Positions 45,465-53,671 of a DNA stretch of 64,000 bases are shown here, piece by piece. The translations under genes and the position numbers were made by a program. The DNA is from Ancrocorticia sp052089425 (GTDB taxonomy: Bacteria; Actinomycetota; Actinomycetes; Actinomycetales; Actinomycetaceae): contig NZ_JBQCZW010000006.1 of the NCBI RefSeq assembly GCF_052089425.1, forward strand, positions 1 to 64,000. The letters are read 5' to 3'. The notes beneath the pieces are model-generated. The model saw only the letters and a program-made list of their open reading frames with translations. It was not told the origin of the DNA and searched no databases. Position 1 is the first letter of the stretch, and each line of letters begins with the position of its first letter.

Positions 45465-45512
45465 GGGCAGCTTGCACCACGGTGTCATCCACCATCGTGG
45501 TGCAAGCTGCCC
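45465..45512 (+). terminator. Strong hairpin terminator after the dehydratase
   Basis: A perfect 17-bp inverted repeat, GGGCAGCTTGCACCACG (45465-45481) with its complement at 45496-45512 and a 14-nt loop, 28 bp past the stop. It separates the dehydratase from the gntR gene. Confidence 0.75.
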
Positions 45513-45584
45513 CCTTGTCGTACCATCGAACCACAGGTTTGACTTTCCCCATCGGGGCAAACCCGCCCACAAGTCTGGAGAACG

Positions 45585-46304
45585 ATGAAAGAACCAACCG
45601 GTCCCCTCCTCAGAGAGGATCACCGCGGACTGTCCCACGCCGTTGCCGTACGGCTGAAATCGGACATCGCCATCGGAAAACTGGCGCCGGGAGATAAGGT
45701 TCCATCGGAAGCCGAGCTTGGGCGCTCATATGAGGTCTCACGAACGGTTGTGCGCGAAGCAGTGTCACAACTCCGTGCCGAAGGGCTAGTGGAGACATAT
45801 CAGGGGCGAGGCACCTTCATCGCTGCCGCTTCTGTGCCACACAATGACGCTGATGTTCATGGTCTCAGCATCGATCTCTCAGTGTCACGATCCGCAGAAG
45901 ACATCATGGAGTTGCGGCTAGGCATCGAGCCACACGCTGCCTTTCTCGCTTCCAAGCGCTACCGGGTAGCGGACTTGGCAAGTCTGGACAGAGCCCTCAT
46001 GGACTTTGAAGAGGCCGTGGCACATGGAGCGTCAACCATCTCTGCCGATTTCGCGATTCATCGAAGTATCGCTGTAGCGTCGAGTAATCCGCTGATCATT
46101 GCCATTATTTCTGCTCTGGGTTCACAGGCAGTGCTGCTCCAACGTGCCAGTATCCACGAAGGCACCAATGTCCTCGCACCTGAACACGGCGATCTATTGC
46201 GCCACGAGCATCGTCAAATTCGCAACGCTATCGCCCGCAGAGATTCCGATGGGGCTCGGGCCGCAATGATCACACACCTAACGCGTTCGATGAGCGCACT
46301 GTAG
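45585..46304 (+). CDS. GntR-family regulator, FadR (FCD) subfamily
   Basis: A 239-residue repressor-type protein. The N-terminal winged helix covers about residues 15-85 (KLAPGDKVPSEAELGRSYEV and SRTVVREAVSQLRAEGLVE). The C-terminal all-helical FCD ligand domain has a likely metal triad (region LRLGIEPHAA, FHR-like FAIHRSIA, and HRQIRNAI near 208). FCD regulators of this type sense sugar acids such as galactarate/glucarate intermediates. It lies just downstream of the talarate dehydratase gene, whose promoter carries a matching palindrome at 44221-44237. The ATG at 45585 has TGGAGAACG upstream. The inducer is unknown. Confidence 0.88.
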   Translation: MKEPTGPLLREDHRGLSHAVAVRLKSDIAIGKLAPGDKVPSEAELGRSYEVSRTVVREAVSQLRAEGLVETYQGRGTFIAAASVPHNDADVHGLSIDLSVSRSAEDIMELRLGIEPHAAFLASKRYRVADLASLDRALMDFEEAVAHGASTISADFAIHRSIAVASSNPLIIAIISALGSQAVLLQRASIHEGTNVLAPEHGDLLRHEHRQIRNAIARRDSDGARAAMITHLTRSMSAL

Positions 46305-46368
46305 GTACTTTTGGACGCCGCTTGGATTCTCCAGTTGGATGGCATCTGGAGCGTTATCGTGCAGAACC

Positions 46369-46409
46369 GGCGGCGATCGCATTGGCAGTAACGCCAAACG
46401 ATCGCCGCC
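46369..46409. terminator. Bidirectional terminator between gntR and glucarate dehydratase
   Basis: An 11-bp perfect outer stem, GGCGGCGATCG (46369-46379) and CGATCGCCGCC (46399-46409), with an inner TTGGC/GCCAA stem. It lies between two convergent genes. Confidence 0.7.
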
Positions 46410-46418
46410 GCCATCTAC

Positions 46419-47756
46419 TTACGGACGAACGAGCGCTGGTTTCTTGTTATCGTACGTCCATCCCGGAATGAGGAACTGCATTCCAATAGCGTCATCGCGA
46501 GCTCCAGCACCCTCCACCTTCTCCTTGTAGAGTTCATGGGCTGCGAGAATCCGCTCCATATCCGGTTCAACACCGAGCCCCGGCTTGGATGGCACGGCCA
46601 CCTTGCCATCAACGATTTTCACCGGCTCCTTGGTGAGGCGCTCAACGCCCTCCTGCCAGATCCAGTGGGTATCAAGTGCGTTGTATTCACCGGGAGCCGC
46701 TGCACCACAATGGACAATCATCGCCAAGGAAATATCGAAATGATTGTTGGAGTGACAGCCCCACGTCATCCCCATGTCATGGCACAGCTGCGCCACTCGC
46801 ACCGATCCCTGCATCGTCCAGAAGTGAGGATCCGCAAGTGGAATACTCACCGACTGTAGAGCAATCGAATGAGTCATTTGGCGCCAGTCCGTGTTCACCA
46901 TGTTGGTGGCTGTTGGCAAGCCGGTGGCTCGGCGGAACTCCGCCAGTACTTCTCGGCCAGAAAAGCCTTCTTCGGCGCCACACGGGTCTTCAGCGTAGGT
47001 AAGAACTCCGACCTTATCTTTGCAAAGATCGATTGCTTCTTGAAGTGACCACGCACCGTTGGGGTCAAGAGTGATGCGGGCGTCCGGGAAACGCTCCTTC
47101 AAGGCGACAATCGCCTTCATTTCCTCCTCACCGGAAAGCACGCCGCCCTTGAGCTTGAAATCCTTGAAACCGTATAGCTCATGAGTTGCTTCCGCGAACT
47201 TCACAATGGCTTCCGGCGTCAATGCTTCCTCATGGCGGAGGCGATACCAATCCACATCGGAATCTCTCTCACGGATGTACTCTAGATCGGTCTTGTCAGG
47301 ATCTCCCACATAGAAGAGATAACCGAGTGTCCGGACTTCATCGCGGACCTGACCGTCGCCCAACAAGGCGGCAACCGGTACGCCGAGGTGTTGACCGAGA
47401 AGGTCCAAGAGTGCCGATTCAATACAGGTGACAGCATGGACTGTGGTGCGCAGATCGAAGGTTTGAAGCCCCCGGCCGCCCGAATCGCGATCAGCGAATC
47501 GCTCGCCAATTTCTGCAAGGATGTTCTTGTATTCGCCGAGTTGCCGGCCTAGGACAATGTCTTTCGCATCCTCGATCGTTTCGGTAATCTTCTGACCGCC
47601 CGGCACCTCACCGATACCTTGGTTTCCCTCAGAATCAGTAATAATCACAATGTTCCGGGTGAAATATGGCCCATGAGCTCCCGAGAGGTTGAGCTCCATG
47701 CAATCGTGACCTGCTACTGGATAGACGTCGATTTTCGCTACGGTAGGTGTGGACAT
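46419..47756 (-). CDS. gudD: Glucarate dehydratase
   Basis: A 445-residue enolase-superfamily enzyme converting D-glucarate (and L-idarate) to 5-keto-4-deoxyglucarate. It shows the family start KIDVYPVAGHDCMELNLSGA. The KxK base pair is in FKDFKLKGGVL, metal ligands are around LDPNGAW and YAEDPCG, and the catalytic His/Asp are in WGCHSNNHFDISLAM. Length matches E. coli GudD. The ATG at 47756 is preceded by AAAGGGGACAAGG. It is the last gene of the dapA-like/gntP/garR/gudD series, but a strong hairpin separates it from garR, so it may be partly uncoupled or have its own promoter. Confidence 0.93.
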   Translation of the reverse strand: MSTPTVAKIDVYPVAGHDCMELNLSGAHGPYFTRNIVIITDSEGNQGIGEVPGGQKITETIEDAKDIVLGRQLGEYKNILAEIGERFADRDSGGRGLQTFDLRTTVHAVTCIESALLDLLGQHLGVPVAALLGDGQVRDEVRTLGYLFYVGDPDKTDLEYIRERDSDVDWYRLRHEEALTPEAIVKFAEATHELYGFKDFKLKGGVLSGEEEMKAIVALKERFPDARITLDPNGAWSLQEAIDLCKDKVGVLTYAEDPCGAEEGFSGREVLAEFRRATGLPTATNMVNTDWRQMTHSIALQSVSIPLADPHFWTMQGSVRVAQLCHDMGMTWGCHSNNHFDISLAMIVHCGAAAPGEYNALDTHWIWQEGVERLTKEPVKIVDGKVAVPSKPGLGVEPDMERILAAHELYKEKVEGAGARDDAIGMQFLIPGWTYDNKKPALVRP

Positions 47757-47805
47757 CCTTGTCCCCTTTCAGTGTATGAGTGAAGAAATATCGTGACAGT
47801 TATGG

Positions 47806-47840
47806 GCCCTCGGACGGCTAGTGTGGAGCCGTCCGAGGGC
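47806..47840 (-). terminator. Hairpin between garR and gudD
   Basis: A perfect 14-bp inverted repeat, GCCCTCGGACGGCT (47806-47819) and its complement (47827-47840), with a 7-nt loop. It follows garR by 13 bp and precedes gudD by 49 bp on the minus strand. It may cause partial termination or protect the upstream mRNA. Confidence 0.65.
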
Positions 47841-47853
47841 TATTCTGATGGAT

Positions 47854-48753
47854 TCAGGCTTCGGGCTCTCCTGGAGTCAGCTCGATGTTGGCCAGTTTCT
47901 CGTACACACGCACGAGAGAGGAATGATCCTCAGCCACGTGGCCATCCCCGTCAAGAACGCTCATCATCTCGCGTACGAGCGCGGTCAGTGGTAGCGGCGC
48001 GTTTACTCCATGACCCGTATCAAGAACATTTCCGAGATCCTTGATGTGTAGGTTGATCCGGAATCCCGGCTCGAAGTTACGTGCGAGCATCATGGGTACT
48101 TTGGCATCCATCACCGTAGAACCAGCCAGTCCCCCACGAATTGCTTCGTACACGGCTTGAGGATCTACTCCGGCCTTCTGAGCTAAGGTGAACGCCTCAG
48201 CGCAGGCTGCGATATTCACTGCAACGATCGTCTGATTAGCCAACTTCGCAATGTTTCCAGCGCCGATGCTGCCTACGTAGGTCACAGCGCCAGCCATAGT
48301 ATCGATGACGGGAGCGACAGTGTCGAATACTGCCCGATCGCCTCCCACCATCACTGACATGGTTCCATCGATGGCCTTGGGTTCACCGCCGGAGACGGGT
48401 GCATCCAACATCGGAATCCCTCGCGCAGCTAGAGCATCATGGACTTCACGCGACACGAGCGGGGCAATCGAGGACATGTCCACGTATATCAGCCCGTCGT
48501 GAGCTCCTTCGGCGATACCACCTGTACCGAGTGCAACCTCTTTGACATGGGGAGAATTCGGCAACATCGTGATGACTAGTTCACTAGCTTCTGCGGCTTC
48601 CTTCGCACTGCCCACGGCAGTTGCTCCGGCTTCAACGAGCTCAGCAATTGAATCCTCATTGCGATCATTGACGTAGAGTTCATAACCAGCACGGACCAAA
48701 TTCTTGGCCATGGGCTTTCCCATGATTCCAAGACCAATGAATCCAATCTTCAT
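47854..48753 (-). CDS. garR: Tartronate semialdehyde reductase (2-hydroxy-3-oxopropionate reductase)
   Basis: A 299-residue beta-hydroxyacid dehydrogenase that reduces tartronate semialdehyde to glycerate. The N-terminal NAD motif is KIGFIGLGIMGKPMAKNL, the substrate-binding motif DAPVSGGEPKAIDGTMSVMV, the catalytic lysine region GNIAKLANQTIVAVN, and the C-terminal part FRINLHIKDLGN. In E. coli this enzyme follows the aldol cleavage of 5-keto-4-deoxyglucarate. The ATG at 48753 has GGAAAGGG upstream. It lies 24 bp after gntP. Its presence implies that the pathway here passes through tartronate semialdehyde. Confidence 0.9.
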   Translation of the reverse strand: MKIGFIGLGIMGKPMAKNLVRAGYELYVNDRNEDSIAELVEAGATAVGSAKEAAEASELVITMLPNSPHVKEVALGTGGIAEGAHDGLIYVDMSSIAPLVSREVHDALAARGIPMLDAPVSGGEPKAIDGTMSVMVGGDRAVFDTVAPVIDTMAGAVTYVGSIGAGNIAKLANQTIVAVNIAACAEAFTLAQKAGVDPQAVYEAIRGGLAGSTVMDAKVPMMLARNFEPGFRINLHIKDLGNVLDTGHGVNAPLPLTALVREMMSVLDGDGHVAEDHSSLVRVYEKLANIELTPGEPEA

Positions 48754-48777
48754 ATTCGTTCCCTTTCCTTTTCGTGG

Positions 48778-50136
48778 TTAACTGATAAATAGGCTCATCA
48801 ATAGCACGGCTCCCAAGCCCAGAATCGACAAGACTGTGGTGTAGGAAGTACGTGACTTGAGAGCTTCAGTCACAGACAAATTAAAGTATTCCTTGAACAT
48901 CCAGAATCCCGGATCGTTCACGTGCGAGAAGGCAATTGAACCCGTGGTTGTTGCCAGCACCATCAGTTCCGGTGAGACTCCCGCCGATGCCACAAGTGGC
49001 GCGGCAATCCCTGCCGCCGTGGCAACCGCAACCGTAGCCGATCCCAACGCAATACGCAGGATCACCGCGATGAGCCACGCAAGGATGATCGGGGAAATCG
49101 ACCAACCGGATGCCATATCCGCGATGTAGTCAGCGATACCGGCGGCGACGAGAACCTCCTTGAAGGCCCCACCACCCGCGATAACAAGAAGGATCATCGC
49201 CATGGCCTTGCCGGCTTCAGCGGCGGACTTGGCCACTTCGGTCATGGGACGCCCAATGCGTGGACCAAACACGTACATCGCCAGGAGGAGTGCCAAGAGG
49301 AGTGCGATGGCCGGGGAGCCGAGGAAGTTGATAACTTCGGAGAACCAGCCGTCAGAATCGACGAACATATCGTAGAGAGCGGCACCGGCAATGAAGATGA
49401 CAGGGAAAAGCACGACGGTCAGAGAAATGCTCAGCGGAGGAAGCTCCTCTTCTGGAATCTCCTTCTCCGATACCAAGCCTTCGGGAATCTGCGGGTTCAT
49501 CTTCTTAATGAAGCTCAACCGCGGCCAAACCATGGCAACGAAAATCCCGAGCGGCACGGCCATGATGAGACCGTAGGCCAGAGTTAGTCCGACGGATGCC
49601 GAGTACATTCCGGCAACGGCCGTCGGGCCAGGATGCGGCGGCAAAAAGGAGTGCATGGTCGATAGCGTGATAGACATCGGTAGTCCAACCCACAAGAGGT
49701 TCGACTTTGTAGCCCTCACCAACGTGAATGCCACGGGGACAATAATGACGAAGGCAACTTCGTAGAACATCGTCACACCGATGAGCACGGACGTGATGAC
49801 CATCGCCCACTGCACACCGCCGTGTCCGAAAACATCAACAATGCGAGATGCGATTCTTCTGGCGGCTCCAGCATCGCCCATCACGCGACCGATCATCGCT
49901 CCAAGGCCAACCACAACTAGCGTGGATTTCATCTGCCCGCCAATACCGGCTTCGAGAATTTCAGCGATGGCGGATACGCCCACCGTTTCGCCGTCAACTG
50001 CCAGATTTCCGGTTGTTGCTGCCCATATGCCAACAAGTGTTGCCGTGAGCAATAGAGCGATGAAGCCGTTGAGCTTCAGCTTTGTCATCATAAAAATCAG
50101 TAGCACTACCGCGAGCGCCACAATCAAAAGAGGCAT
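48778..50136 (-). CDS. GntP-family sugar-acid permease
   Basis: A 452-residue membrane protein of the gluconate:H+ symporter family with about 12-14 hydrophobic helices (start MPLLIVALAVVLLIFMMTKL). The GntP signature HSFLPPHPGPTAVAGMYSA lies in the first half, and SHVNDPGFWMFKEYF near 405 is the characteristic C-terminal motif. By context it is likely to import glucarate, galactarate or a related sugar acid. GntP members range from gluconate to glycerate and serine transporters, so the substrate is inferred. The ATG at 50136 has GGAGAAAC upstream. Second gene of the aldarate series. Confidence 0.9.
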   Translation of the reverse strand: MPLLIVALAVVLLIFMMTKLKLNGFIALLLTATLVGIWAATTGNLAVDGETVGVSAIAEILEAGIGGQMKSTLVVVGLGAMIGRVMGDAGAARRIASRIVDVFGHGGVQWAMVITSVLIGVTMFYEVAFVIIVPVAFTLVRATKSNLLWVGLPMSITLSTMHSFLPPHPGPTAVAGMYSASVGLTLAYGLIMAVPLGIFVAMVWPRLSFIKKMNPQIPEGLVSEKEIPEEELPPLSISLTVVLFPVIFIAGAALYDMFVDSDGWFSEVINFLGSPAIALLLALLLAMYVFGPRIGRPMTEVAKSAAEAGKAMAMILLVIAGGGAFKEVLVAAGIADYIADMASGWSISPIILAWLIAVILRIALGSATVAVATAAGIAAPLVASAGVSPELMVLATTTGSIAFSHVNDPGFWMFKEYFNLSVTEALKSRTSYTTVLSILGLGAVLLMSLFIS

Positions 50137-50214
50137 GAGTTTCTCCTATATGAACTCGTCATTGAGCGTGAGAGTGACAACCCTGCGGGATGAAAACCCC
50201 GGTGGACTACACTC

Positions 50215-50238
50215 CCTCAGAGCAAACTCCTTCTGAGG
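50215..50238. promoter_or_regulatory. Small inverted repeat between the DapA-like gene and gntP
   Basis: CCTCAGA (50215-50221) and TCTGAGG (50232-50238) form a 7-bp stem with a 10-nt loop in the 149-bp gap before gntP. It may be a processing hairpin or an operator; too little to decide. Confidence 0.3.
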
Positions 50239-50285
50239 AGCTGCTACGGGCCGCAGCCTGAGATACGACGATCTCTGGTTCGGCA

Positions 50286-51173
50286 TCAGAAGGTAGTAAC
50301 GGCCGCAACTGCTTCTTGGAGCGGTTCGCGGAACTCCGGCGCAAGCTCACGAGCTGGAGCAAAGCACTGGCCCGCTTCAACACCCGCATAGCGCAGTCCC
50401 TCCTTGAGAACAACTGGGAAAGTTGCTTGATCGAGCAGGTTGCGAAGTGGAGAGAGCTTCTTTTGAAGCTCGAGTGCTCGTGCGTGATCACCCTCTCGGA
50501 ACGCGTTGTAAAGACTTGACAGCAACCGCGGCGCGATATTGGCAGTGGAGGCAATCGCCCCGTCTGCCCCCATGGCGAGTGCCGGATAAATCAATGTATC
50601 TCGCCCCATCAAAACGATGAAGTCATCCGGGGTCTCACGTAGATAATCAGCCGTGAGCGTCATGTTTCCGGCGGAATCCTTCACTCCGATAATGTTCGGC
50701 ACCTCTGCAAGTTCAAGCACTGTATTGAGGGCAAGAGGGACTTGAGTGCGGCCCGGATTGGAATACAGCAACACTGGAAGGTCTGTCTCGGCGGCAATGT
50801 TCCTGTAATGCTCCACGAGTTCAGATTGTGTTGGCGTCATAAAGTATGGTGTCAGAACTGATAGAGCCGAGACCCCACCCACTTCTGATGCCATATGTGC
50901 CGTCTTGATGCAGTCACGCGTGGTGATTTCTGATGCTCCCGCGTATACAGGCACCCGTCCGGCTACATGTTCGACCGTAATCTCAACGACGCGGCGCTTC
51001 TGCGATTCTGACAGTCCATATATTTCCCCGGAAGAACCCAGTACGAAAACACCGTGCACTCCATTGCCTATGGTGTAATCCAGAACGTCGCGTAGGCCCT
51101 GTTCCAGAAGGTTGCCTTCCGAATCCAGAGGAGTCACGAGAGCAGGTATGATCCCTGCCGGCTTAAACGTCAT
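50286..51173 (-). CDS. DapA-family (class I) aldolase/dehydratase for a sugar-acid intermediate
   Basis: A 295-residue Schiff-base lyase of the dihydrodipicolinate synthase/N-acetylneuraminate lyase superfamily. The catalytic lysine is Lys165 (NIIGVKDSAGN) and the tyrosine is Tyr137 (LLYSNPGRT). The DapA phosphate-like loop appears as GSSGE at 46-50. It is unlikely to be the housekeeping lysine enzyme, because it leads an aldarate cluster with gntP, garR and gudD. Two readings are possible: 5-keto-4-deoxyglucarate dehydratase/decarboxylase (KDGDH), or an aldolase yielding pyruvate and tartronate semialdehyde. The presence of garR favours the second. The ATG at 51173 follows GGAGGGCAACA. Two GTAGAC/GTCTAC palindromes lie upstream. 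Confidence 0.8.
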   Translation of the reverse strand: MTFKPAGIIPALVTPLDSEGNLLEQGLRDVLDYTIGNGVHGVFVLGSSGEIYGLSESQKRRVVEITVEHVAGRVPVYAGASEITTRDCIKTAHMASEVGGVSALSVLTPYFMTPTQSELVEHYRNIAAETDLPVLLYSNPGRTQVPLALNTVLELAEVPNIIGVKDSAGNMTLTADYLRETPDDFIVLMGRDTLIYPALAMGADGAIASTANIAPRLLSSLYNAFREGDHARALELQKKLSPLRNLLDQATFPVVLKEGLRYAGVEAGQCFAPARELAPEFREPLQEAVAAVTTF

Positions 51174-51238
51174 TGTTGCCCTCCACATTGAGTCCGTACC
51201 CACAACGTATTTGAGGCTGTGGTGTTCAATTTCAAGAA

Positions 51239-51292
51239 GTAGACTTTAGTCTACGTAGCTACACGATACGGCTACAGATGTAGACAGTCTAC
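51239..51292. promoter_or_regulatory. Paired operators between the aldarate operon and iclR
   Basis: Two copies of the same inverted repeat: GTAGAC-TTTA-GTCTAC at 51239-51254 and GTAGAC-A-GTCTAC at 51280-51292. They sit in the divergent region between the DapA-like gene (minus) and the IclR-family gene (plus). Binding by that IclR protein is inferred from position. Confidence 0.65.
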
Positions 51293-51430
51293 TAAATGAA
51301 GGAAAACCTACTCTTCATATTGTGCTCTTTGTCACATATAGGTCTCCCTATAGGACTAAGTGCCTGAACTCATGATCCGCGTAATCTCGGTATCCTTGAA
51401 GCTGACAAAACTCTCTGTGAAGGAATGCGA

Positions 51431-52222
51431 ATGAGTACCACCATGCCGGAGACGGGCGTGCGTACAGTCAAGTCCGCGAGCCGTACGATCGAACTTCTCG
51501 AATACCTAGCGTCTCGGCAAGCGGACCCTGCACACCTGTCGGAAATCTGCAACGCGTTACATGCTCCACGGTCGTCGATTTATGCACTGCTTCGGACCTT
51601 GATTGATAAAGGCTGGGTCCAATTGGATTCCACGGAGGGCTATAGTTTAGGAATCCGCGTTTTGATCGCTGGCACGTCCTACATTGATTCGGATCCATTT
51701 GTGCGCGTTGTGCGGCCAATACTCACCGATCTGGCATCGGCACACAACGAAACATTCCATATGGGAAGGATTGACGGCTCTCAGGTGGTCTACCTTGTCA
51801 CCCAAGAAGCCCCACAGGACCTGCGTGCGTATTCACGAGTCGGCAGACGCCTGCCCGCTGCCGCCACGGGGCTGGGAAAGGCCATTCTTTCACAGCGCCC
51901 CGATCTCTTTCCTCATACACTGAGGCCCCTCACTAGGTATACGATCACAACTCCCGAGGCCCTTCAAGAAGATTTGGAACGAGCTCAAACGCAAACCTTT
52001 GCCACAGAGAACCAAGAGAACACTCTGGGCATTCGGTGTGTTGGTTTTCCCCTTCCCTACACCGTGCCTATCCGAGATTCCATCTCCTGTTCCATACCGA
52101 TCGAACGCTGGTCAGAAGAGCGCCAAGCAGAGATCGTCGAGGGTATGCGGGCAGCTGTCAATAGAATCGCTCAGTCGGCTCCGCTAGTCGGCCAACTCAT
52201 GAGCTCCGACATCACCTCATAA
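51431..52222 (+). CDS. IclR-family transcriptional regulator
   Basis: A 263-residue regulator. The N-terminal winged helix covers about residues 12-70 (RTIELLEYLASRQADPAHLS and ICNALHAPRSSIYALLRTLI). The C-terminal GAF-like effector domain has GRRLPAAATGLGKAILSQ near 145 and IRCVGFPLPY near 205. The second ATG (51431) is chosen because AAGGA is 6 nt upstream; the ATG at 51425 directly abuts that site. It is divergent from the aldarate operon, and two identical-arm palindromes lie between. A role as repressor or activator responding to an aldarate intermediate is inferred. Confidence 0.9.
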   Translation: MSTTMPETGVRTVKSASRTIELLEYLASRQADPAHLSEICNALHAPRSSIYALLRTLIDKGWVQLDSTEGYSLGIRVLIAGTSYIDSDPFVRVVRPILTDLASAHNETFHMGRIDGSQVVYLVTQEAPQDLRAYSRVGRRLPAAATGLGKAILSQRPDLFPHTLRPLTRYTITTPEALQEDLERAQTQTFATENQENTLGIRCVGFPLPYTVPIRDSISCSIPIERWSEERQAEIVEGMRAAVNRIAQSAPLVGQLMSSDITS

Positions 52223-52241
52223 GATCCACCACAGCGCGTTA

Positions 52242-52283
52242 AAGGGGCCCTGGGCATCGACGTGTCGATGTCTAGGGCCCCTT
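52242..52283. terminator. Bidirectional terminator between iclR and the binding-protein gene
   Basis: A long hairpin: AAGGGGCCCTGGGCATCGA (from 52242) pairs with TCGATGTCTAGGGCCCCTT (to 52282) around a short loop, with two mismatched positions and flanking A/T bases on both sides. It lies between two convergent genes. Confidence 0.75.
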
Positions 52284-52301
52284 AACAGCACTCGTCACCC
52301 A

Positions 52302-53663
52302 TCAGTCATCGCGATCACGAGCCATCATGTCGTTGACCTGATTGTTGGCATCGGTCAGCGAAGAAACATCGGATTGGCCGGCAATGACTGCCGCCATAGC
52401 CGGATTCATGATCGAATCGAGCTGAGCCCACCGGTCCACAACCGGTGACGTCACAGTGGTCTCTTCATCGAGGTGAATCGAGAATGCTTCGGCGTTGAAT
52501 CCCAATTCCTCAAAGGCCGGGATGGCCAGTTCCGTTGAGGAGGAAATCGCTGGGAACACCACGGCCTCCTGGGCAATGATGTCTTGGCACTCGGTCGAGC
52601 CCATGTAGCTGACCCACTTCCAGGCTTCTTCCGGATGCCCCGTACCAACCCAAATGGAATCGGCCAGCCCATTCATCACGGACGCGCGCTGGCCAGAAGG
52701 GCCAATCGGAGTGGGCGCTACGTCAAGGTCAAAGGTTGCCCTTGACGCAACATTGCTCATGTTCCACGATCCCTCAATCAGAGTGGCGTAAGCGCCAGCA
52801 CCAAAGGATTCAAGCGTTCCAATTCCTGAGGAAGCGATGGCAAGGGACGGCATATATCCCTTTCCAATGAGAGATTGCCACCACTCGATTGATTCTTGGA
52901 AATTGGGATCGTCATAGTTGAACACCCTGCCCCACGGATTCTCATCCGCATAGTCCCAGCCGTTGGAGAGGGGATAGGGGGACCACTGAACTTGGCCGTA
53001 ACCAGATCCTGCCTCGTTGTACCCGATGCCGTAGGTCACCACATTATTACTATCAAAACCGGGTTCGTTGCCGTGAACGCCGTTTGCATCAATGGTCATA
53101 GCTGCAAGGAATTCCTCGTAGGTTCCACCGTCCTCAGGATTCCATTCGAGTTCCCACAGGTCCTCTTCGGTATAGCCAGCTTCTTCAACCATTTCCTCGT
53201 TATAGAAAAGGCCAACGGTGTCCCAGTCCTTCGGGATACCTAGTTGGCCAGAACCACTTTCGGTCTTCCACAGCTCTGGCAGGCCCTCTTGGAACTGAGT
53301 GAGGTCATAGTCATCTCGCTCAATGTAATCGGACAGATCGAGAAGCTGGTCTAGGGTGGCGTACCGTCCAAAGCGCGAGGTGTGGTTGGTAAACACATCT
53401 GGAGCGTTCTCTGCCACCAGCGCGGCCGTCAGCTGCGTCCAGTAATCATCCCAGCCGTACTGTTCCATCGAGATGAAGATATCTGGATTGTCCGCCTGAA
53501 AATTCTCCGCACATTGGCGGTATCCCGGGAGCTGGCTGGAATCCCACAGCCAATATCGCAGTGTCACATCGGCGTCAGATTGCGGTGTTCCGCTTGCACA
53601 GGCACCGAGTCCCAGTGCGAGTGCAAGAGCGCCTGAAAGCGCTGCTTTCTTTTTTCTATTCAT
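52302..53663 (-). CDS. Sugar-binding lipoprotein of an ABC importer (family 1)
   Basis: A 453-residue extracellular solute-binding protein. It has a lipoprotein signal: positively charged MNRKKKA, a hydrophobic stretch and the lipobox LGAC with Cys22 as the lipid-modified residue. The mature part begins with DVTLRYWLWDSSQLPGYRQC, typical of family 1 sugar binders. The ATG at 53663 is preferred (GTGAGG upstream) over GTG at 53675. It is the last gene of an operon with two permeases and a GH36 alpha-galactosidase, so melibiose, raffinose or related alpha-galactosides are the likely ligands. No ATPase gene is present; a shared MsiK-type ATPase elsewhere is the usual solution. Confidence 0.9.
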   Translation of the reverse strand: MNRKKKAALSGALALALGLGACASGTPQSDADVTLRYWLWDSSQLPGYRQCAENFQADNPDIFISMEQYGWDDYWTQLTAALVAENAPDVFTNHTSRFGRYATLDQLLDLSDYIERDDYDLTQFQEGLPELWKTESGSGQLGIPKDWDTVGLFYNEEMVEEAGYTEEDLWELEWNPEDGGTYEEFLAAMTIDANGVHGNEPGFDSNNVVTYGIGYNEAGSGYGQVQWSPYPLSNGWDYADENPWGRVFNYDDPNFQESIEWWQSLIGKGYMPSLAIASSGIGTLESFGAGAYATLIEGSWNMSNVASRATFDLDVAPTPIGPSGQRASVMNGLADSIWVGTGHPEEAWKWVSYMGSTECQDIIAQEAVVFPAISSSTELAIPAFEELGFNAEAFSIHLDEETTVTSPVVDRWAQLDSIMNPAMAAVIAGQSDVSSLTDANNQVNDMMARDRDD

Positions 53664-53671
53664 CAGATGCC

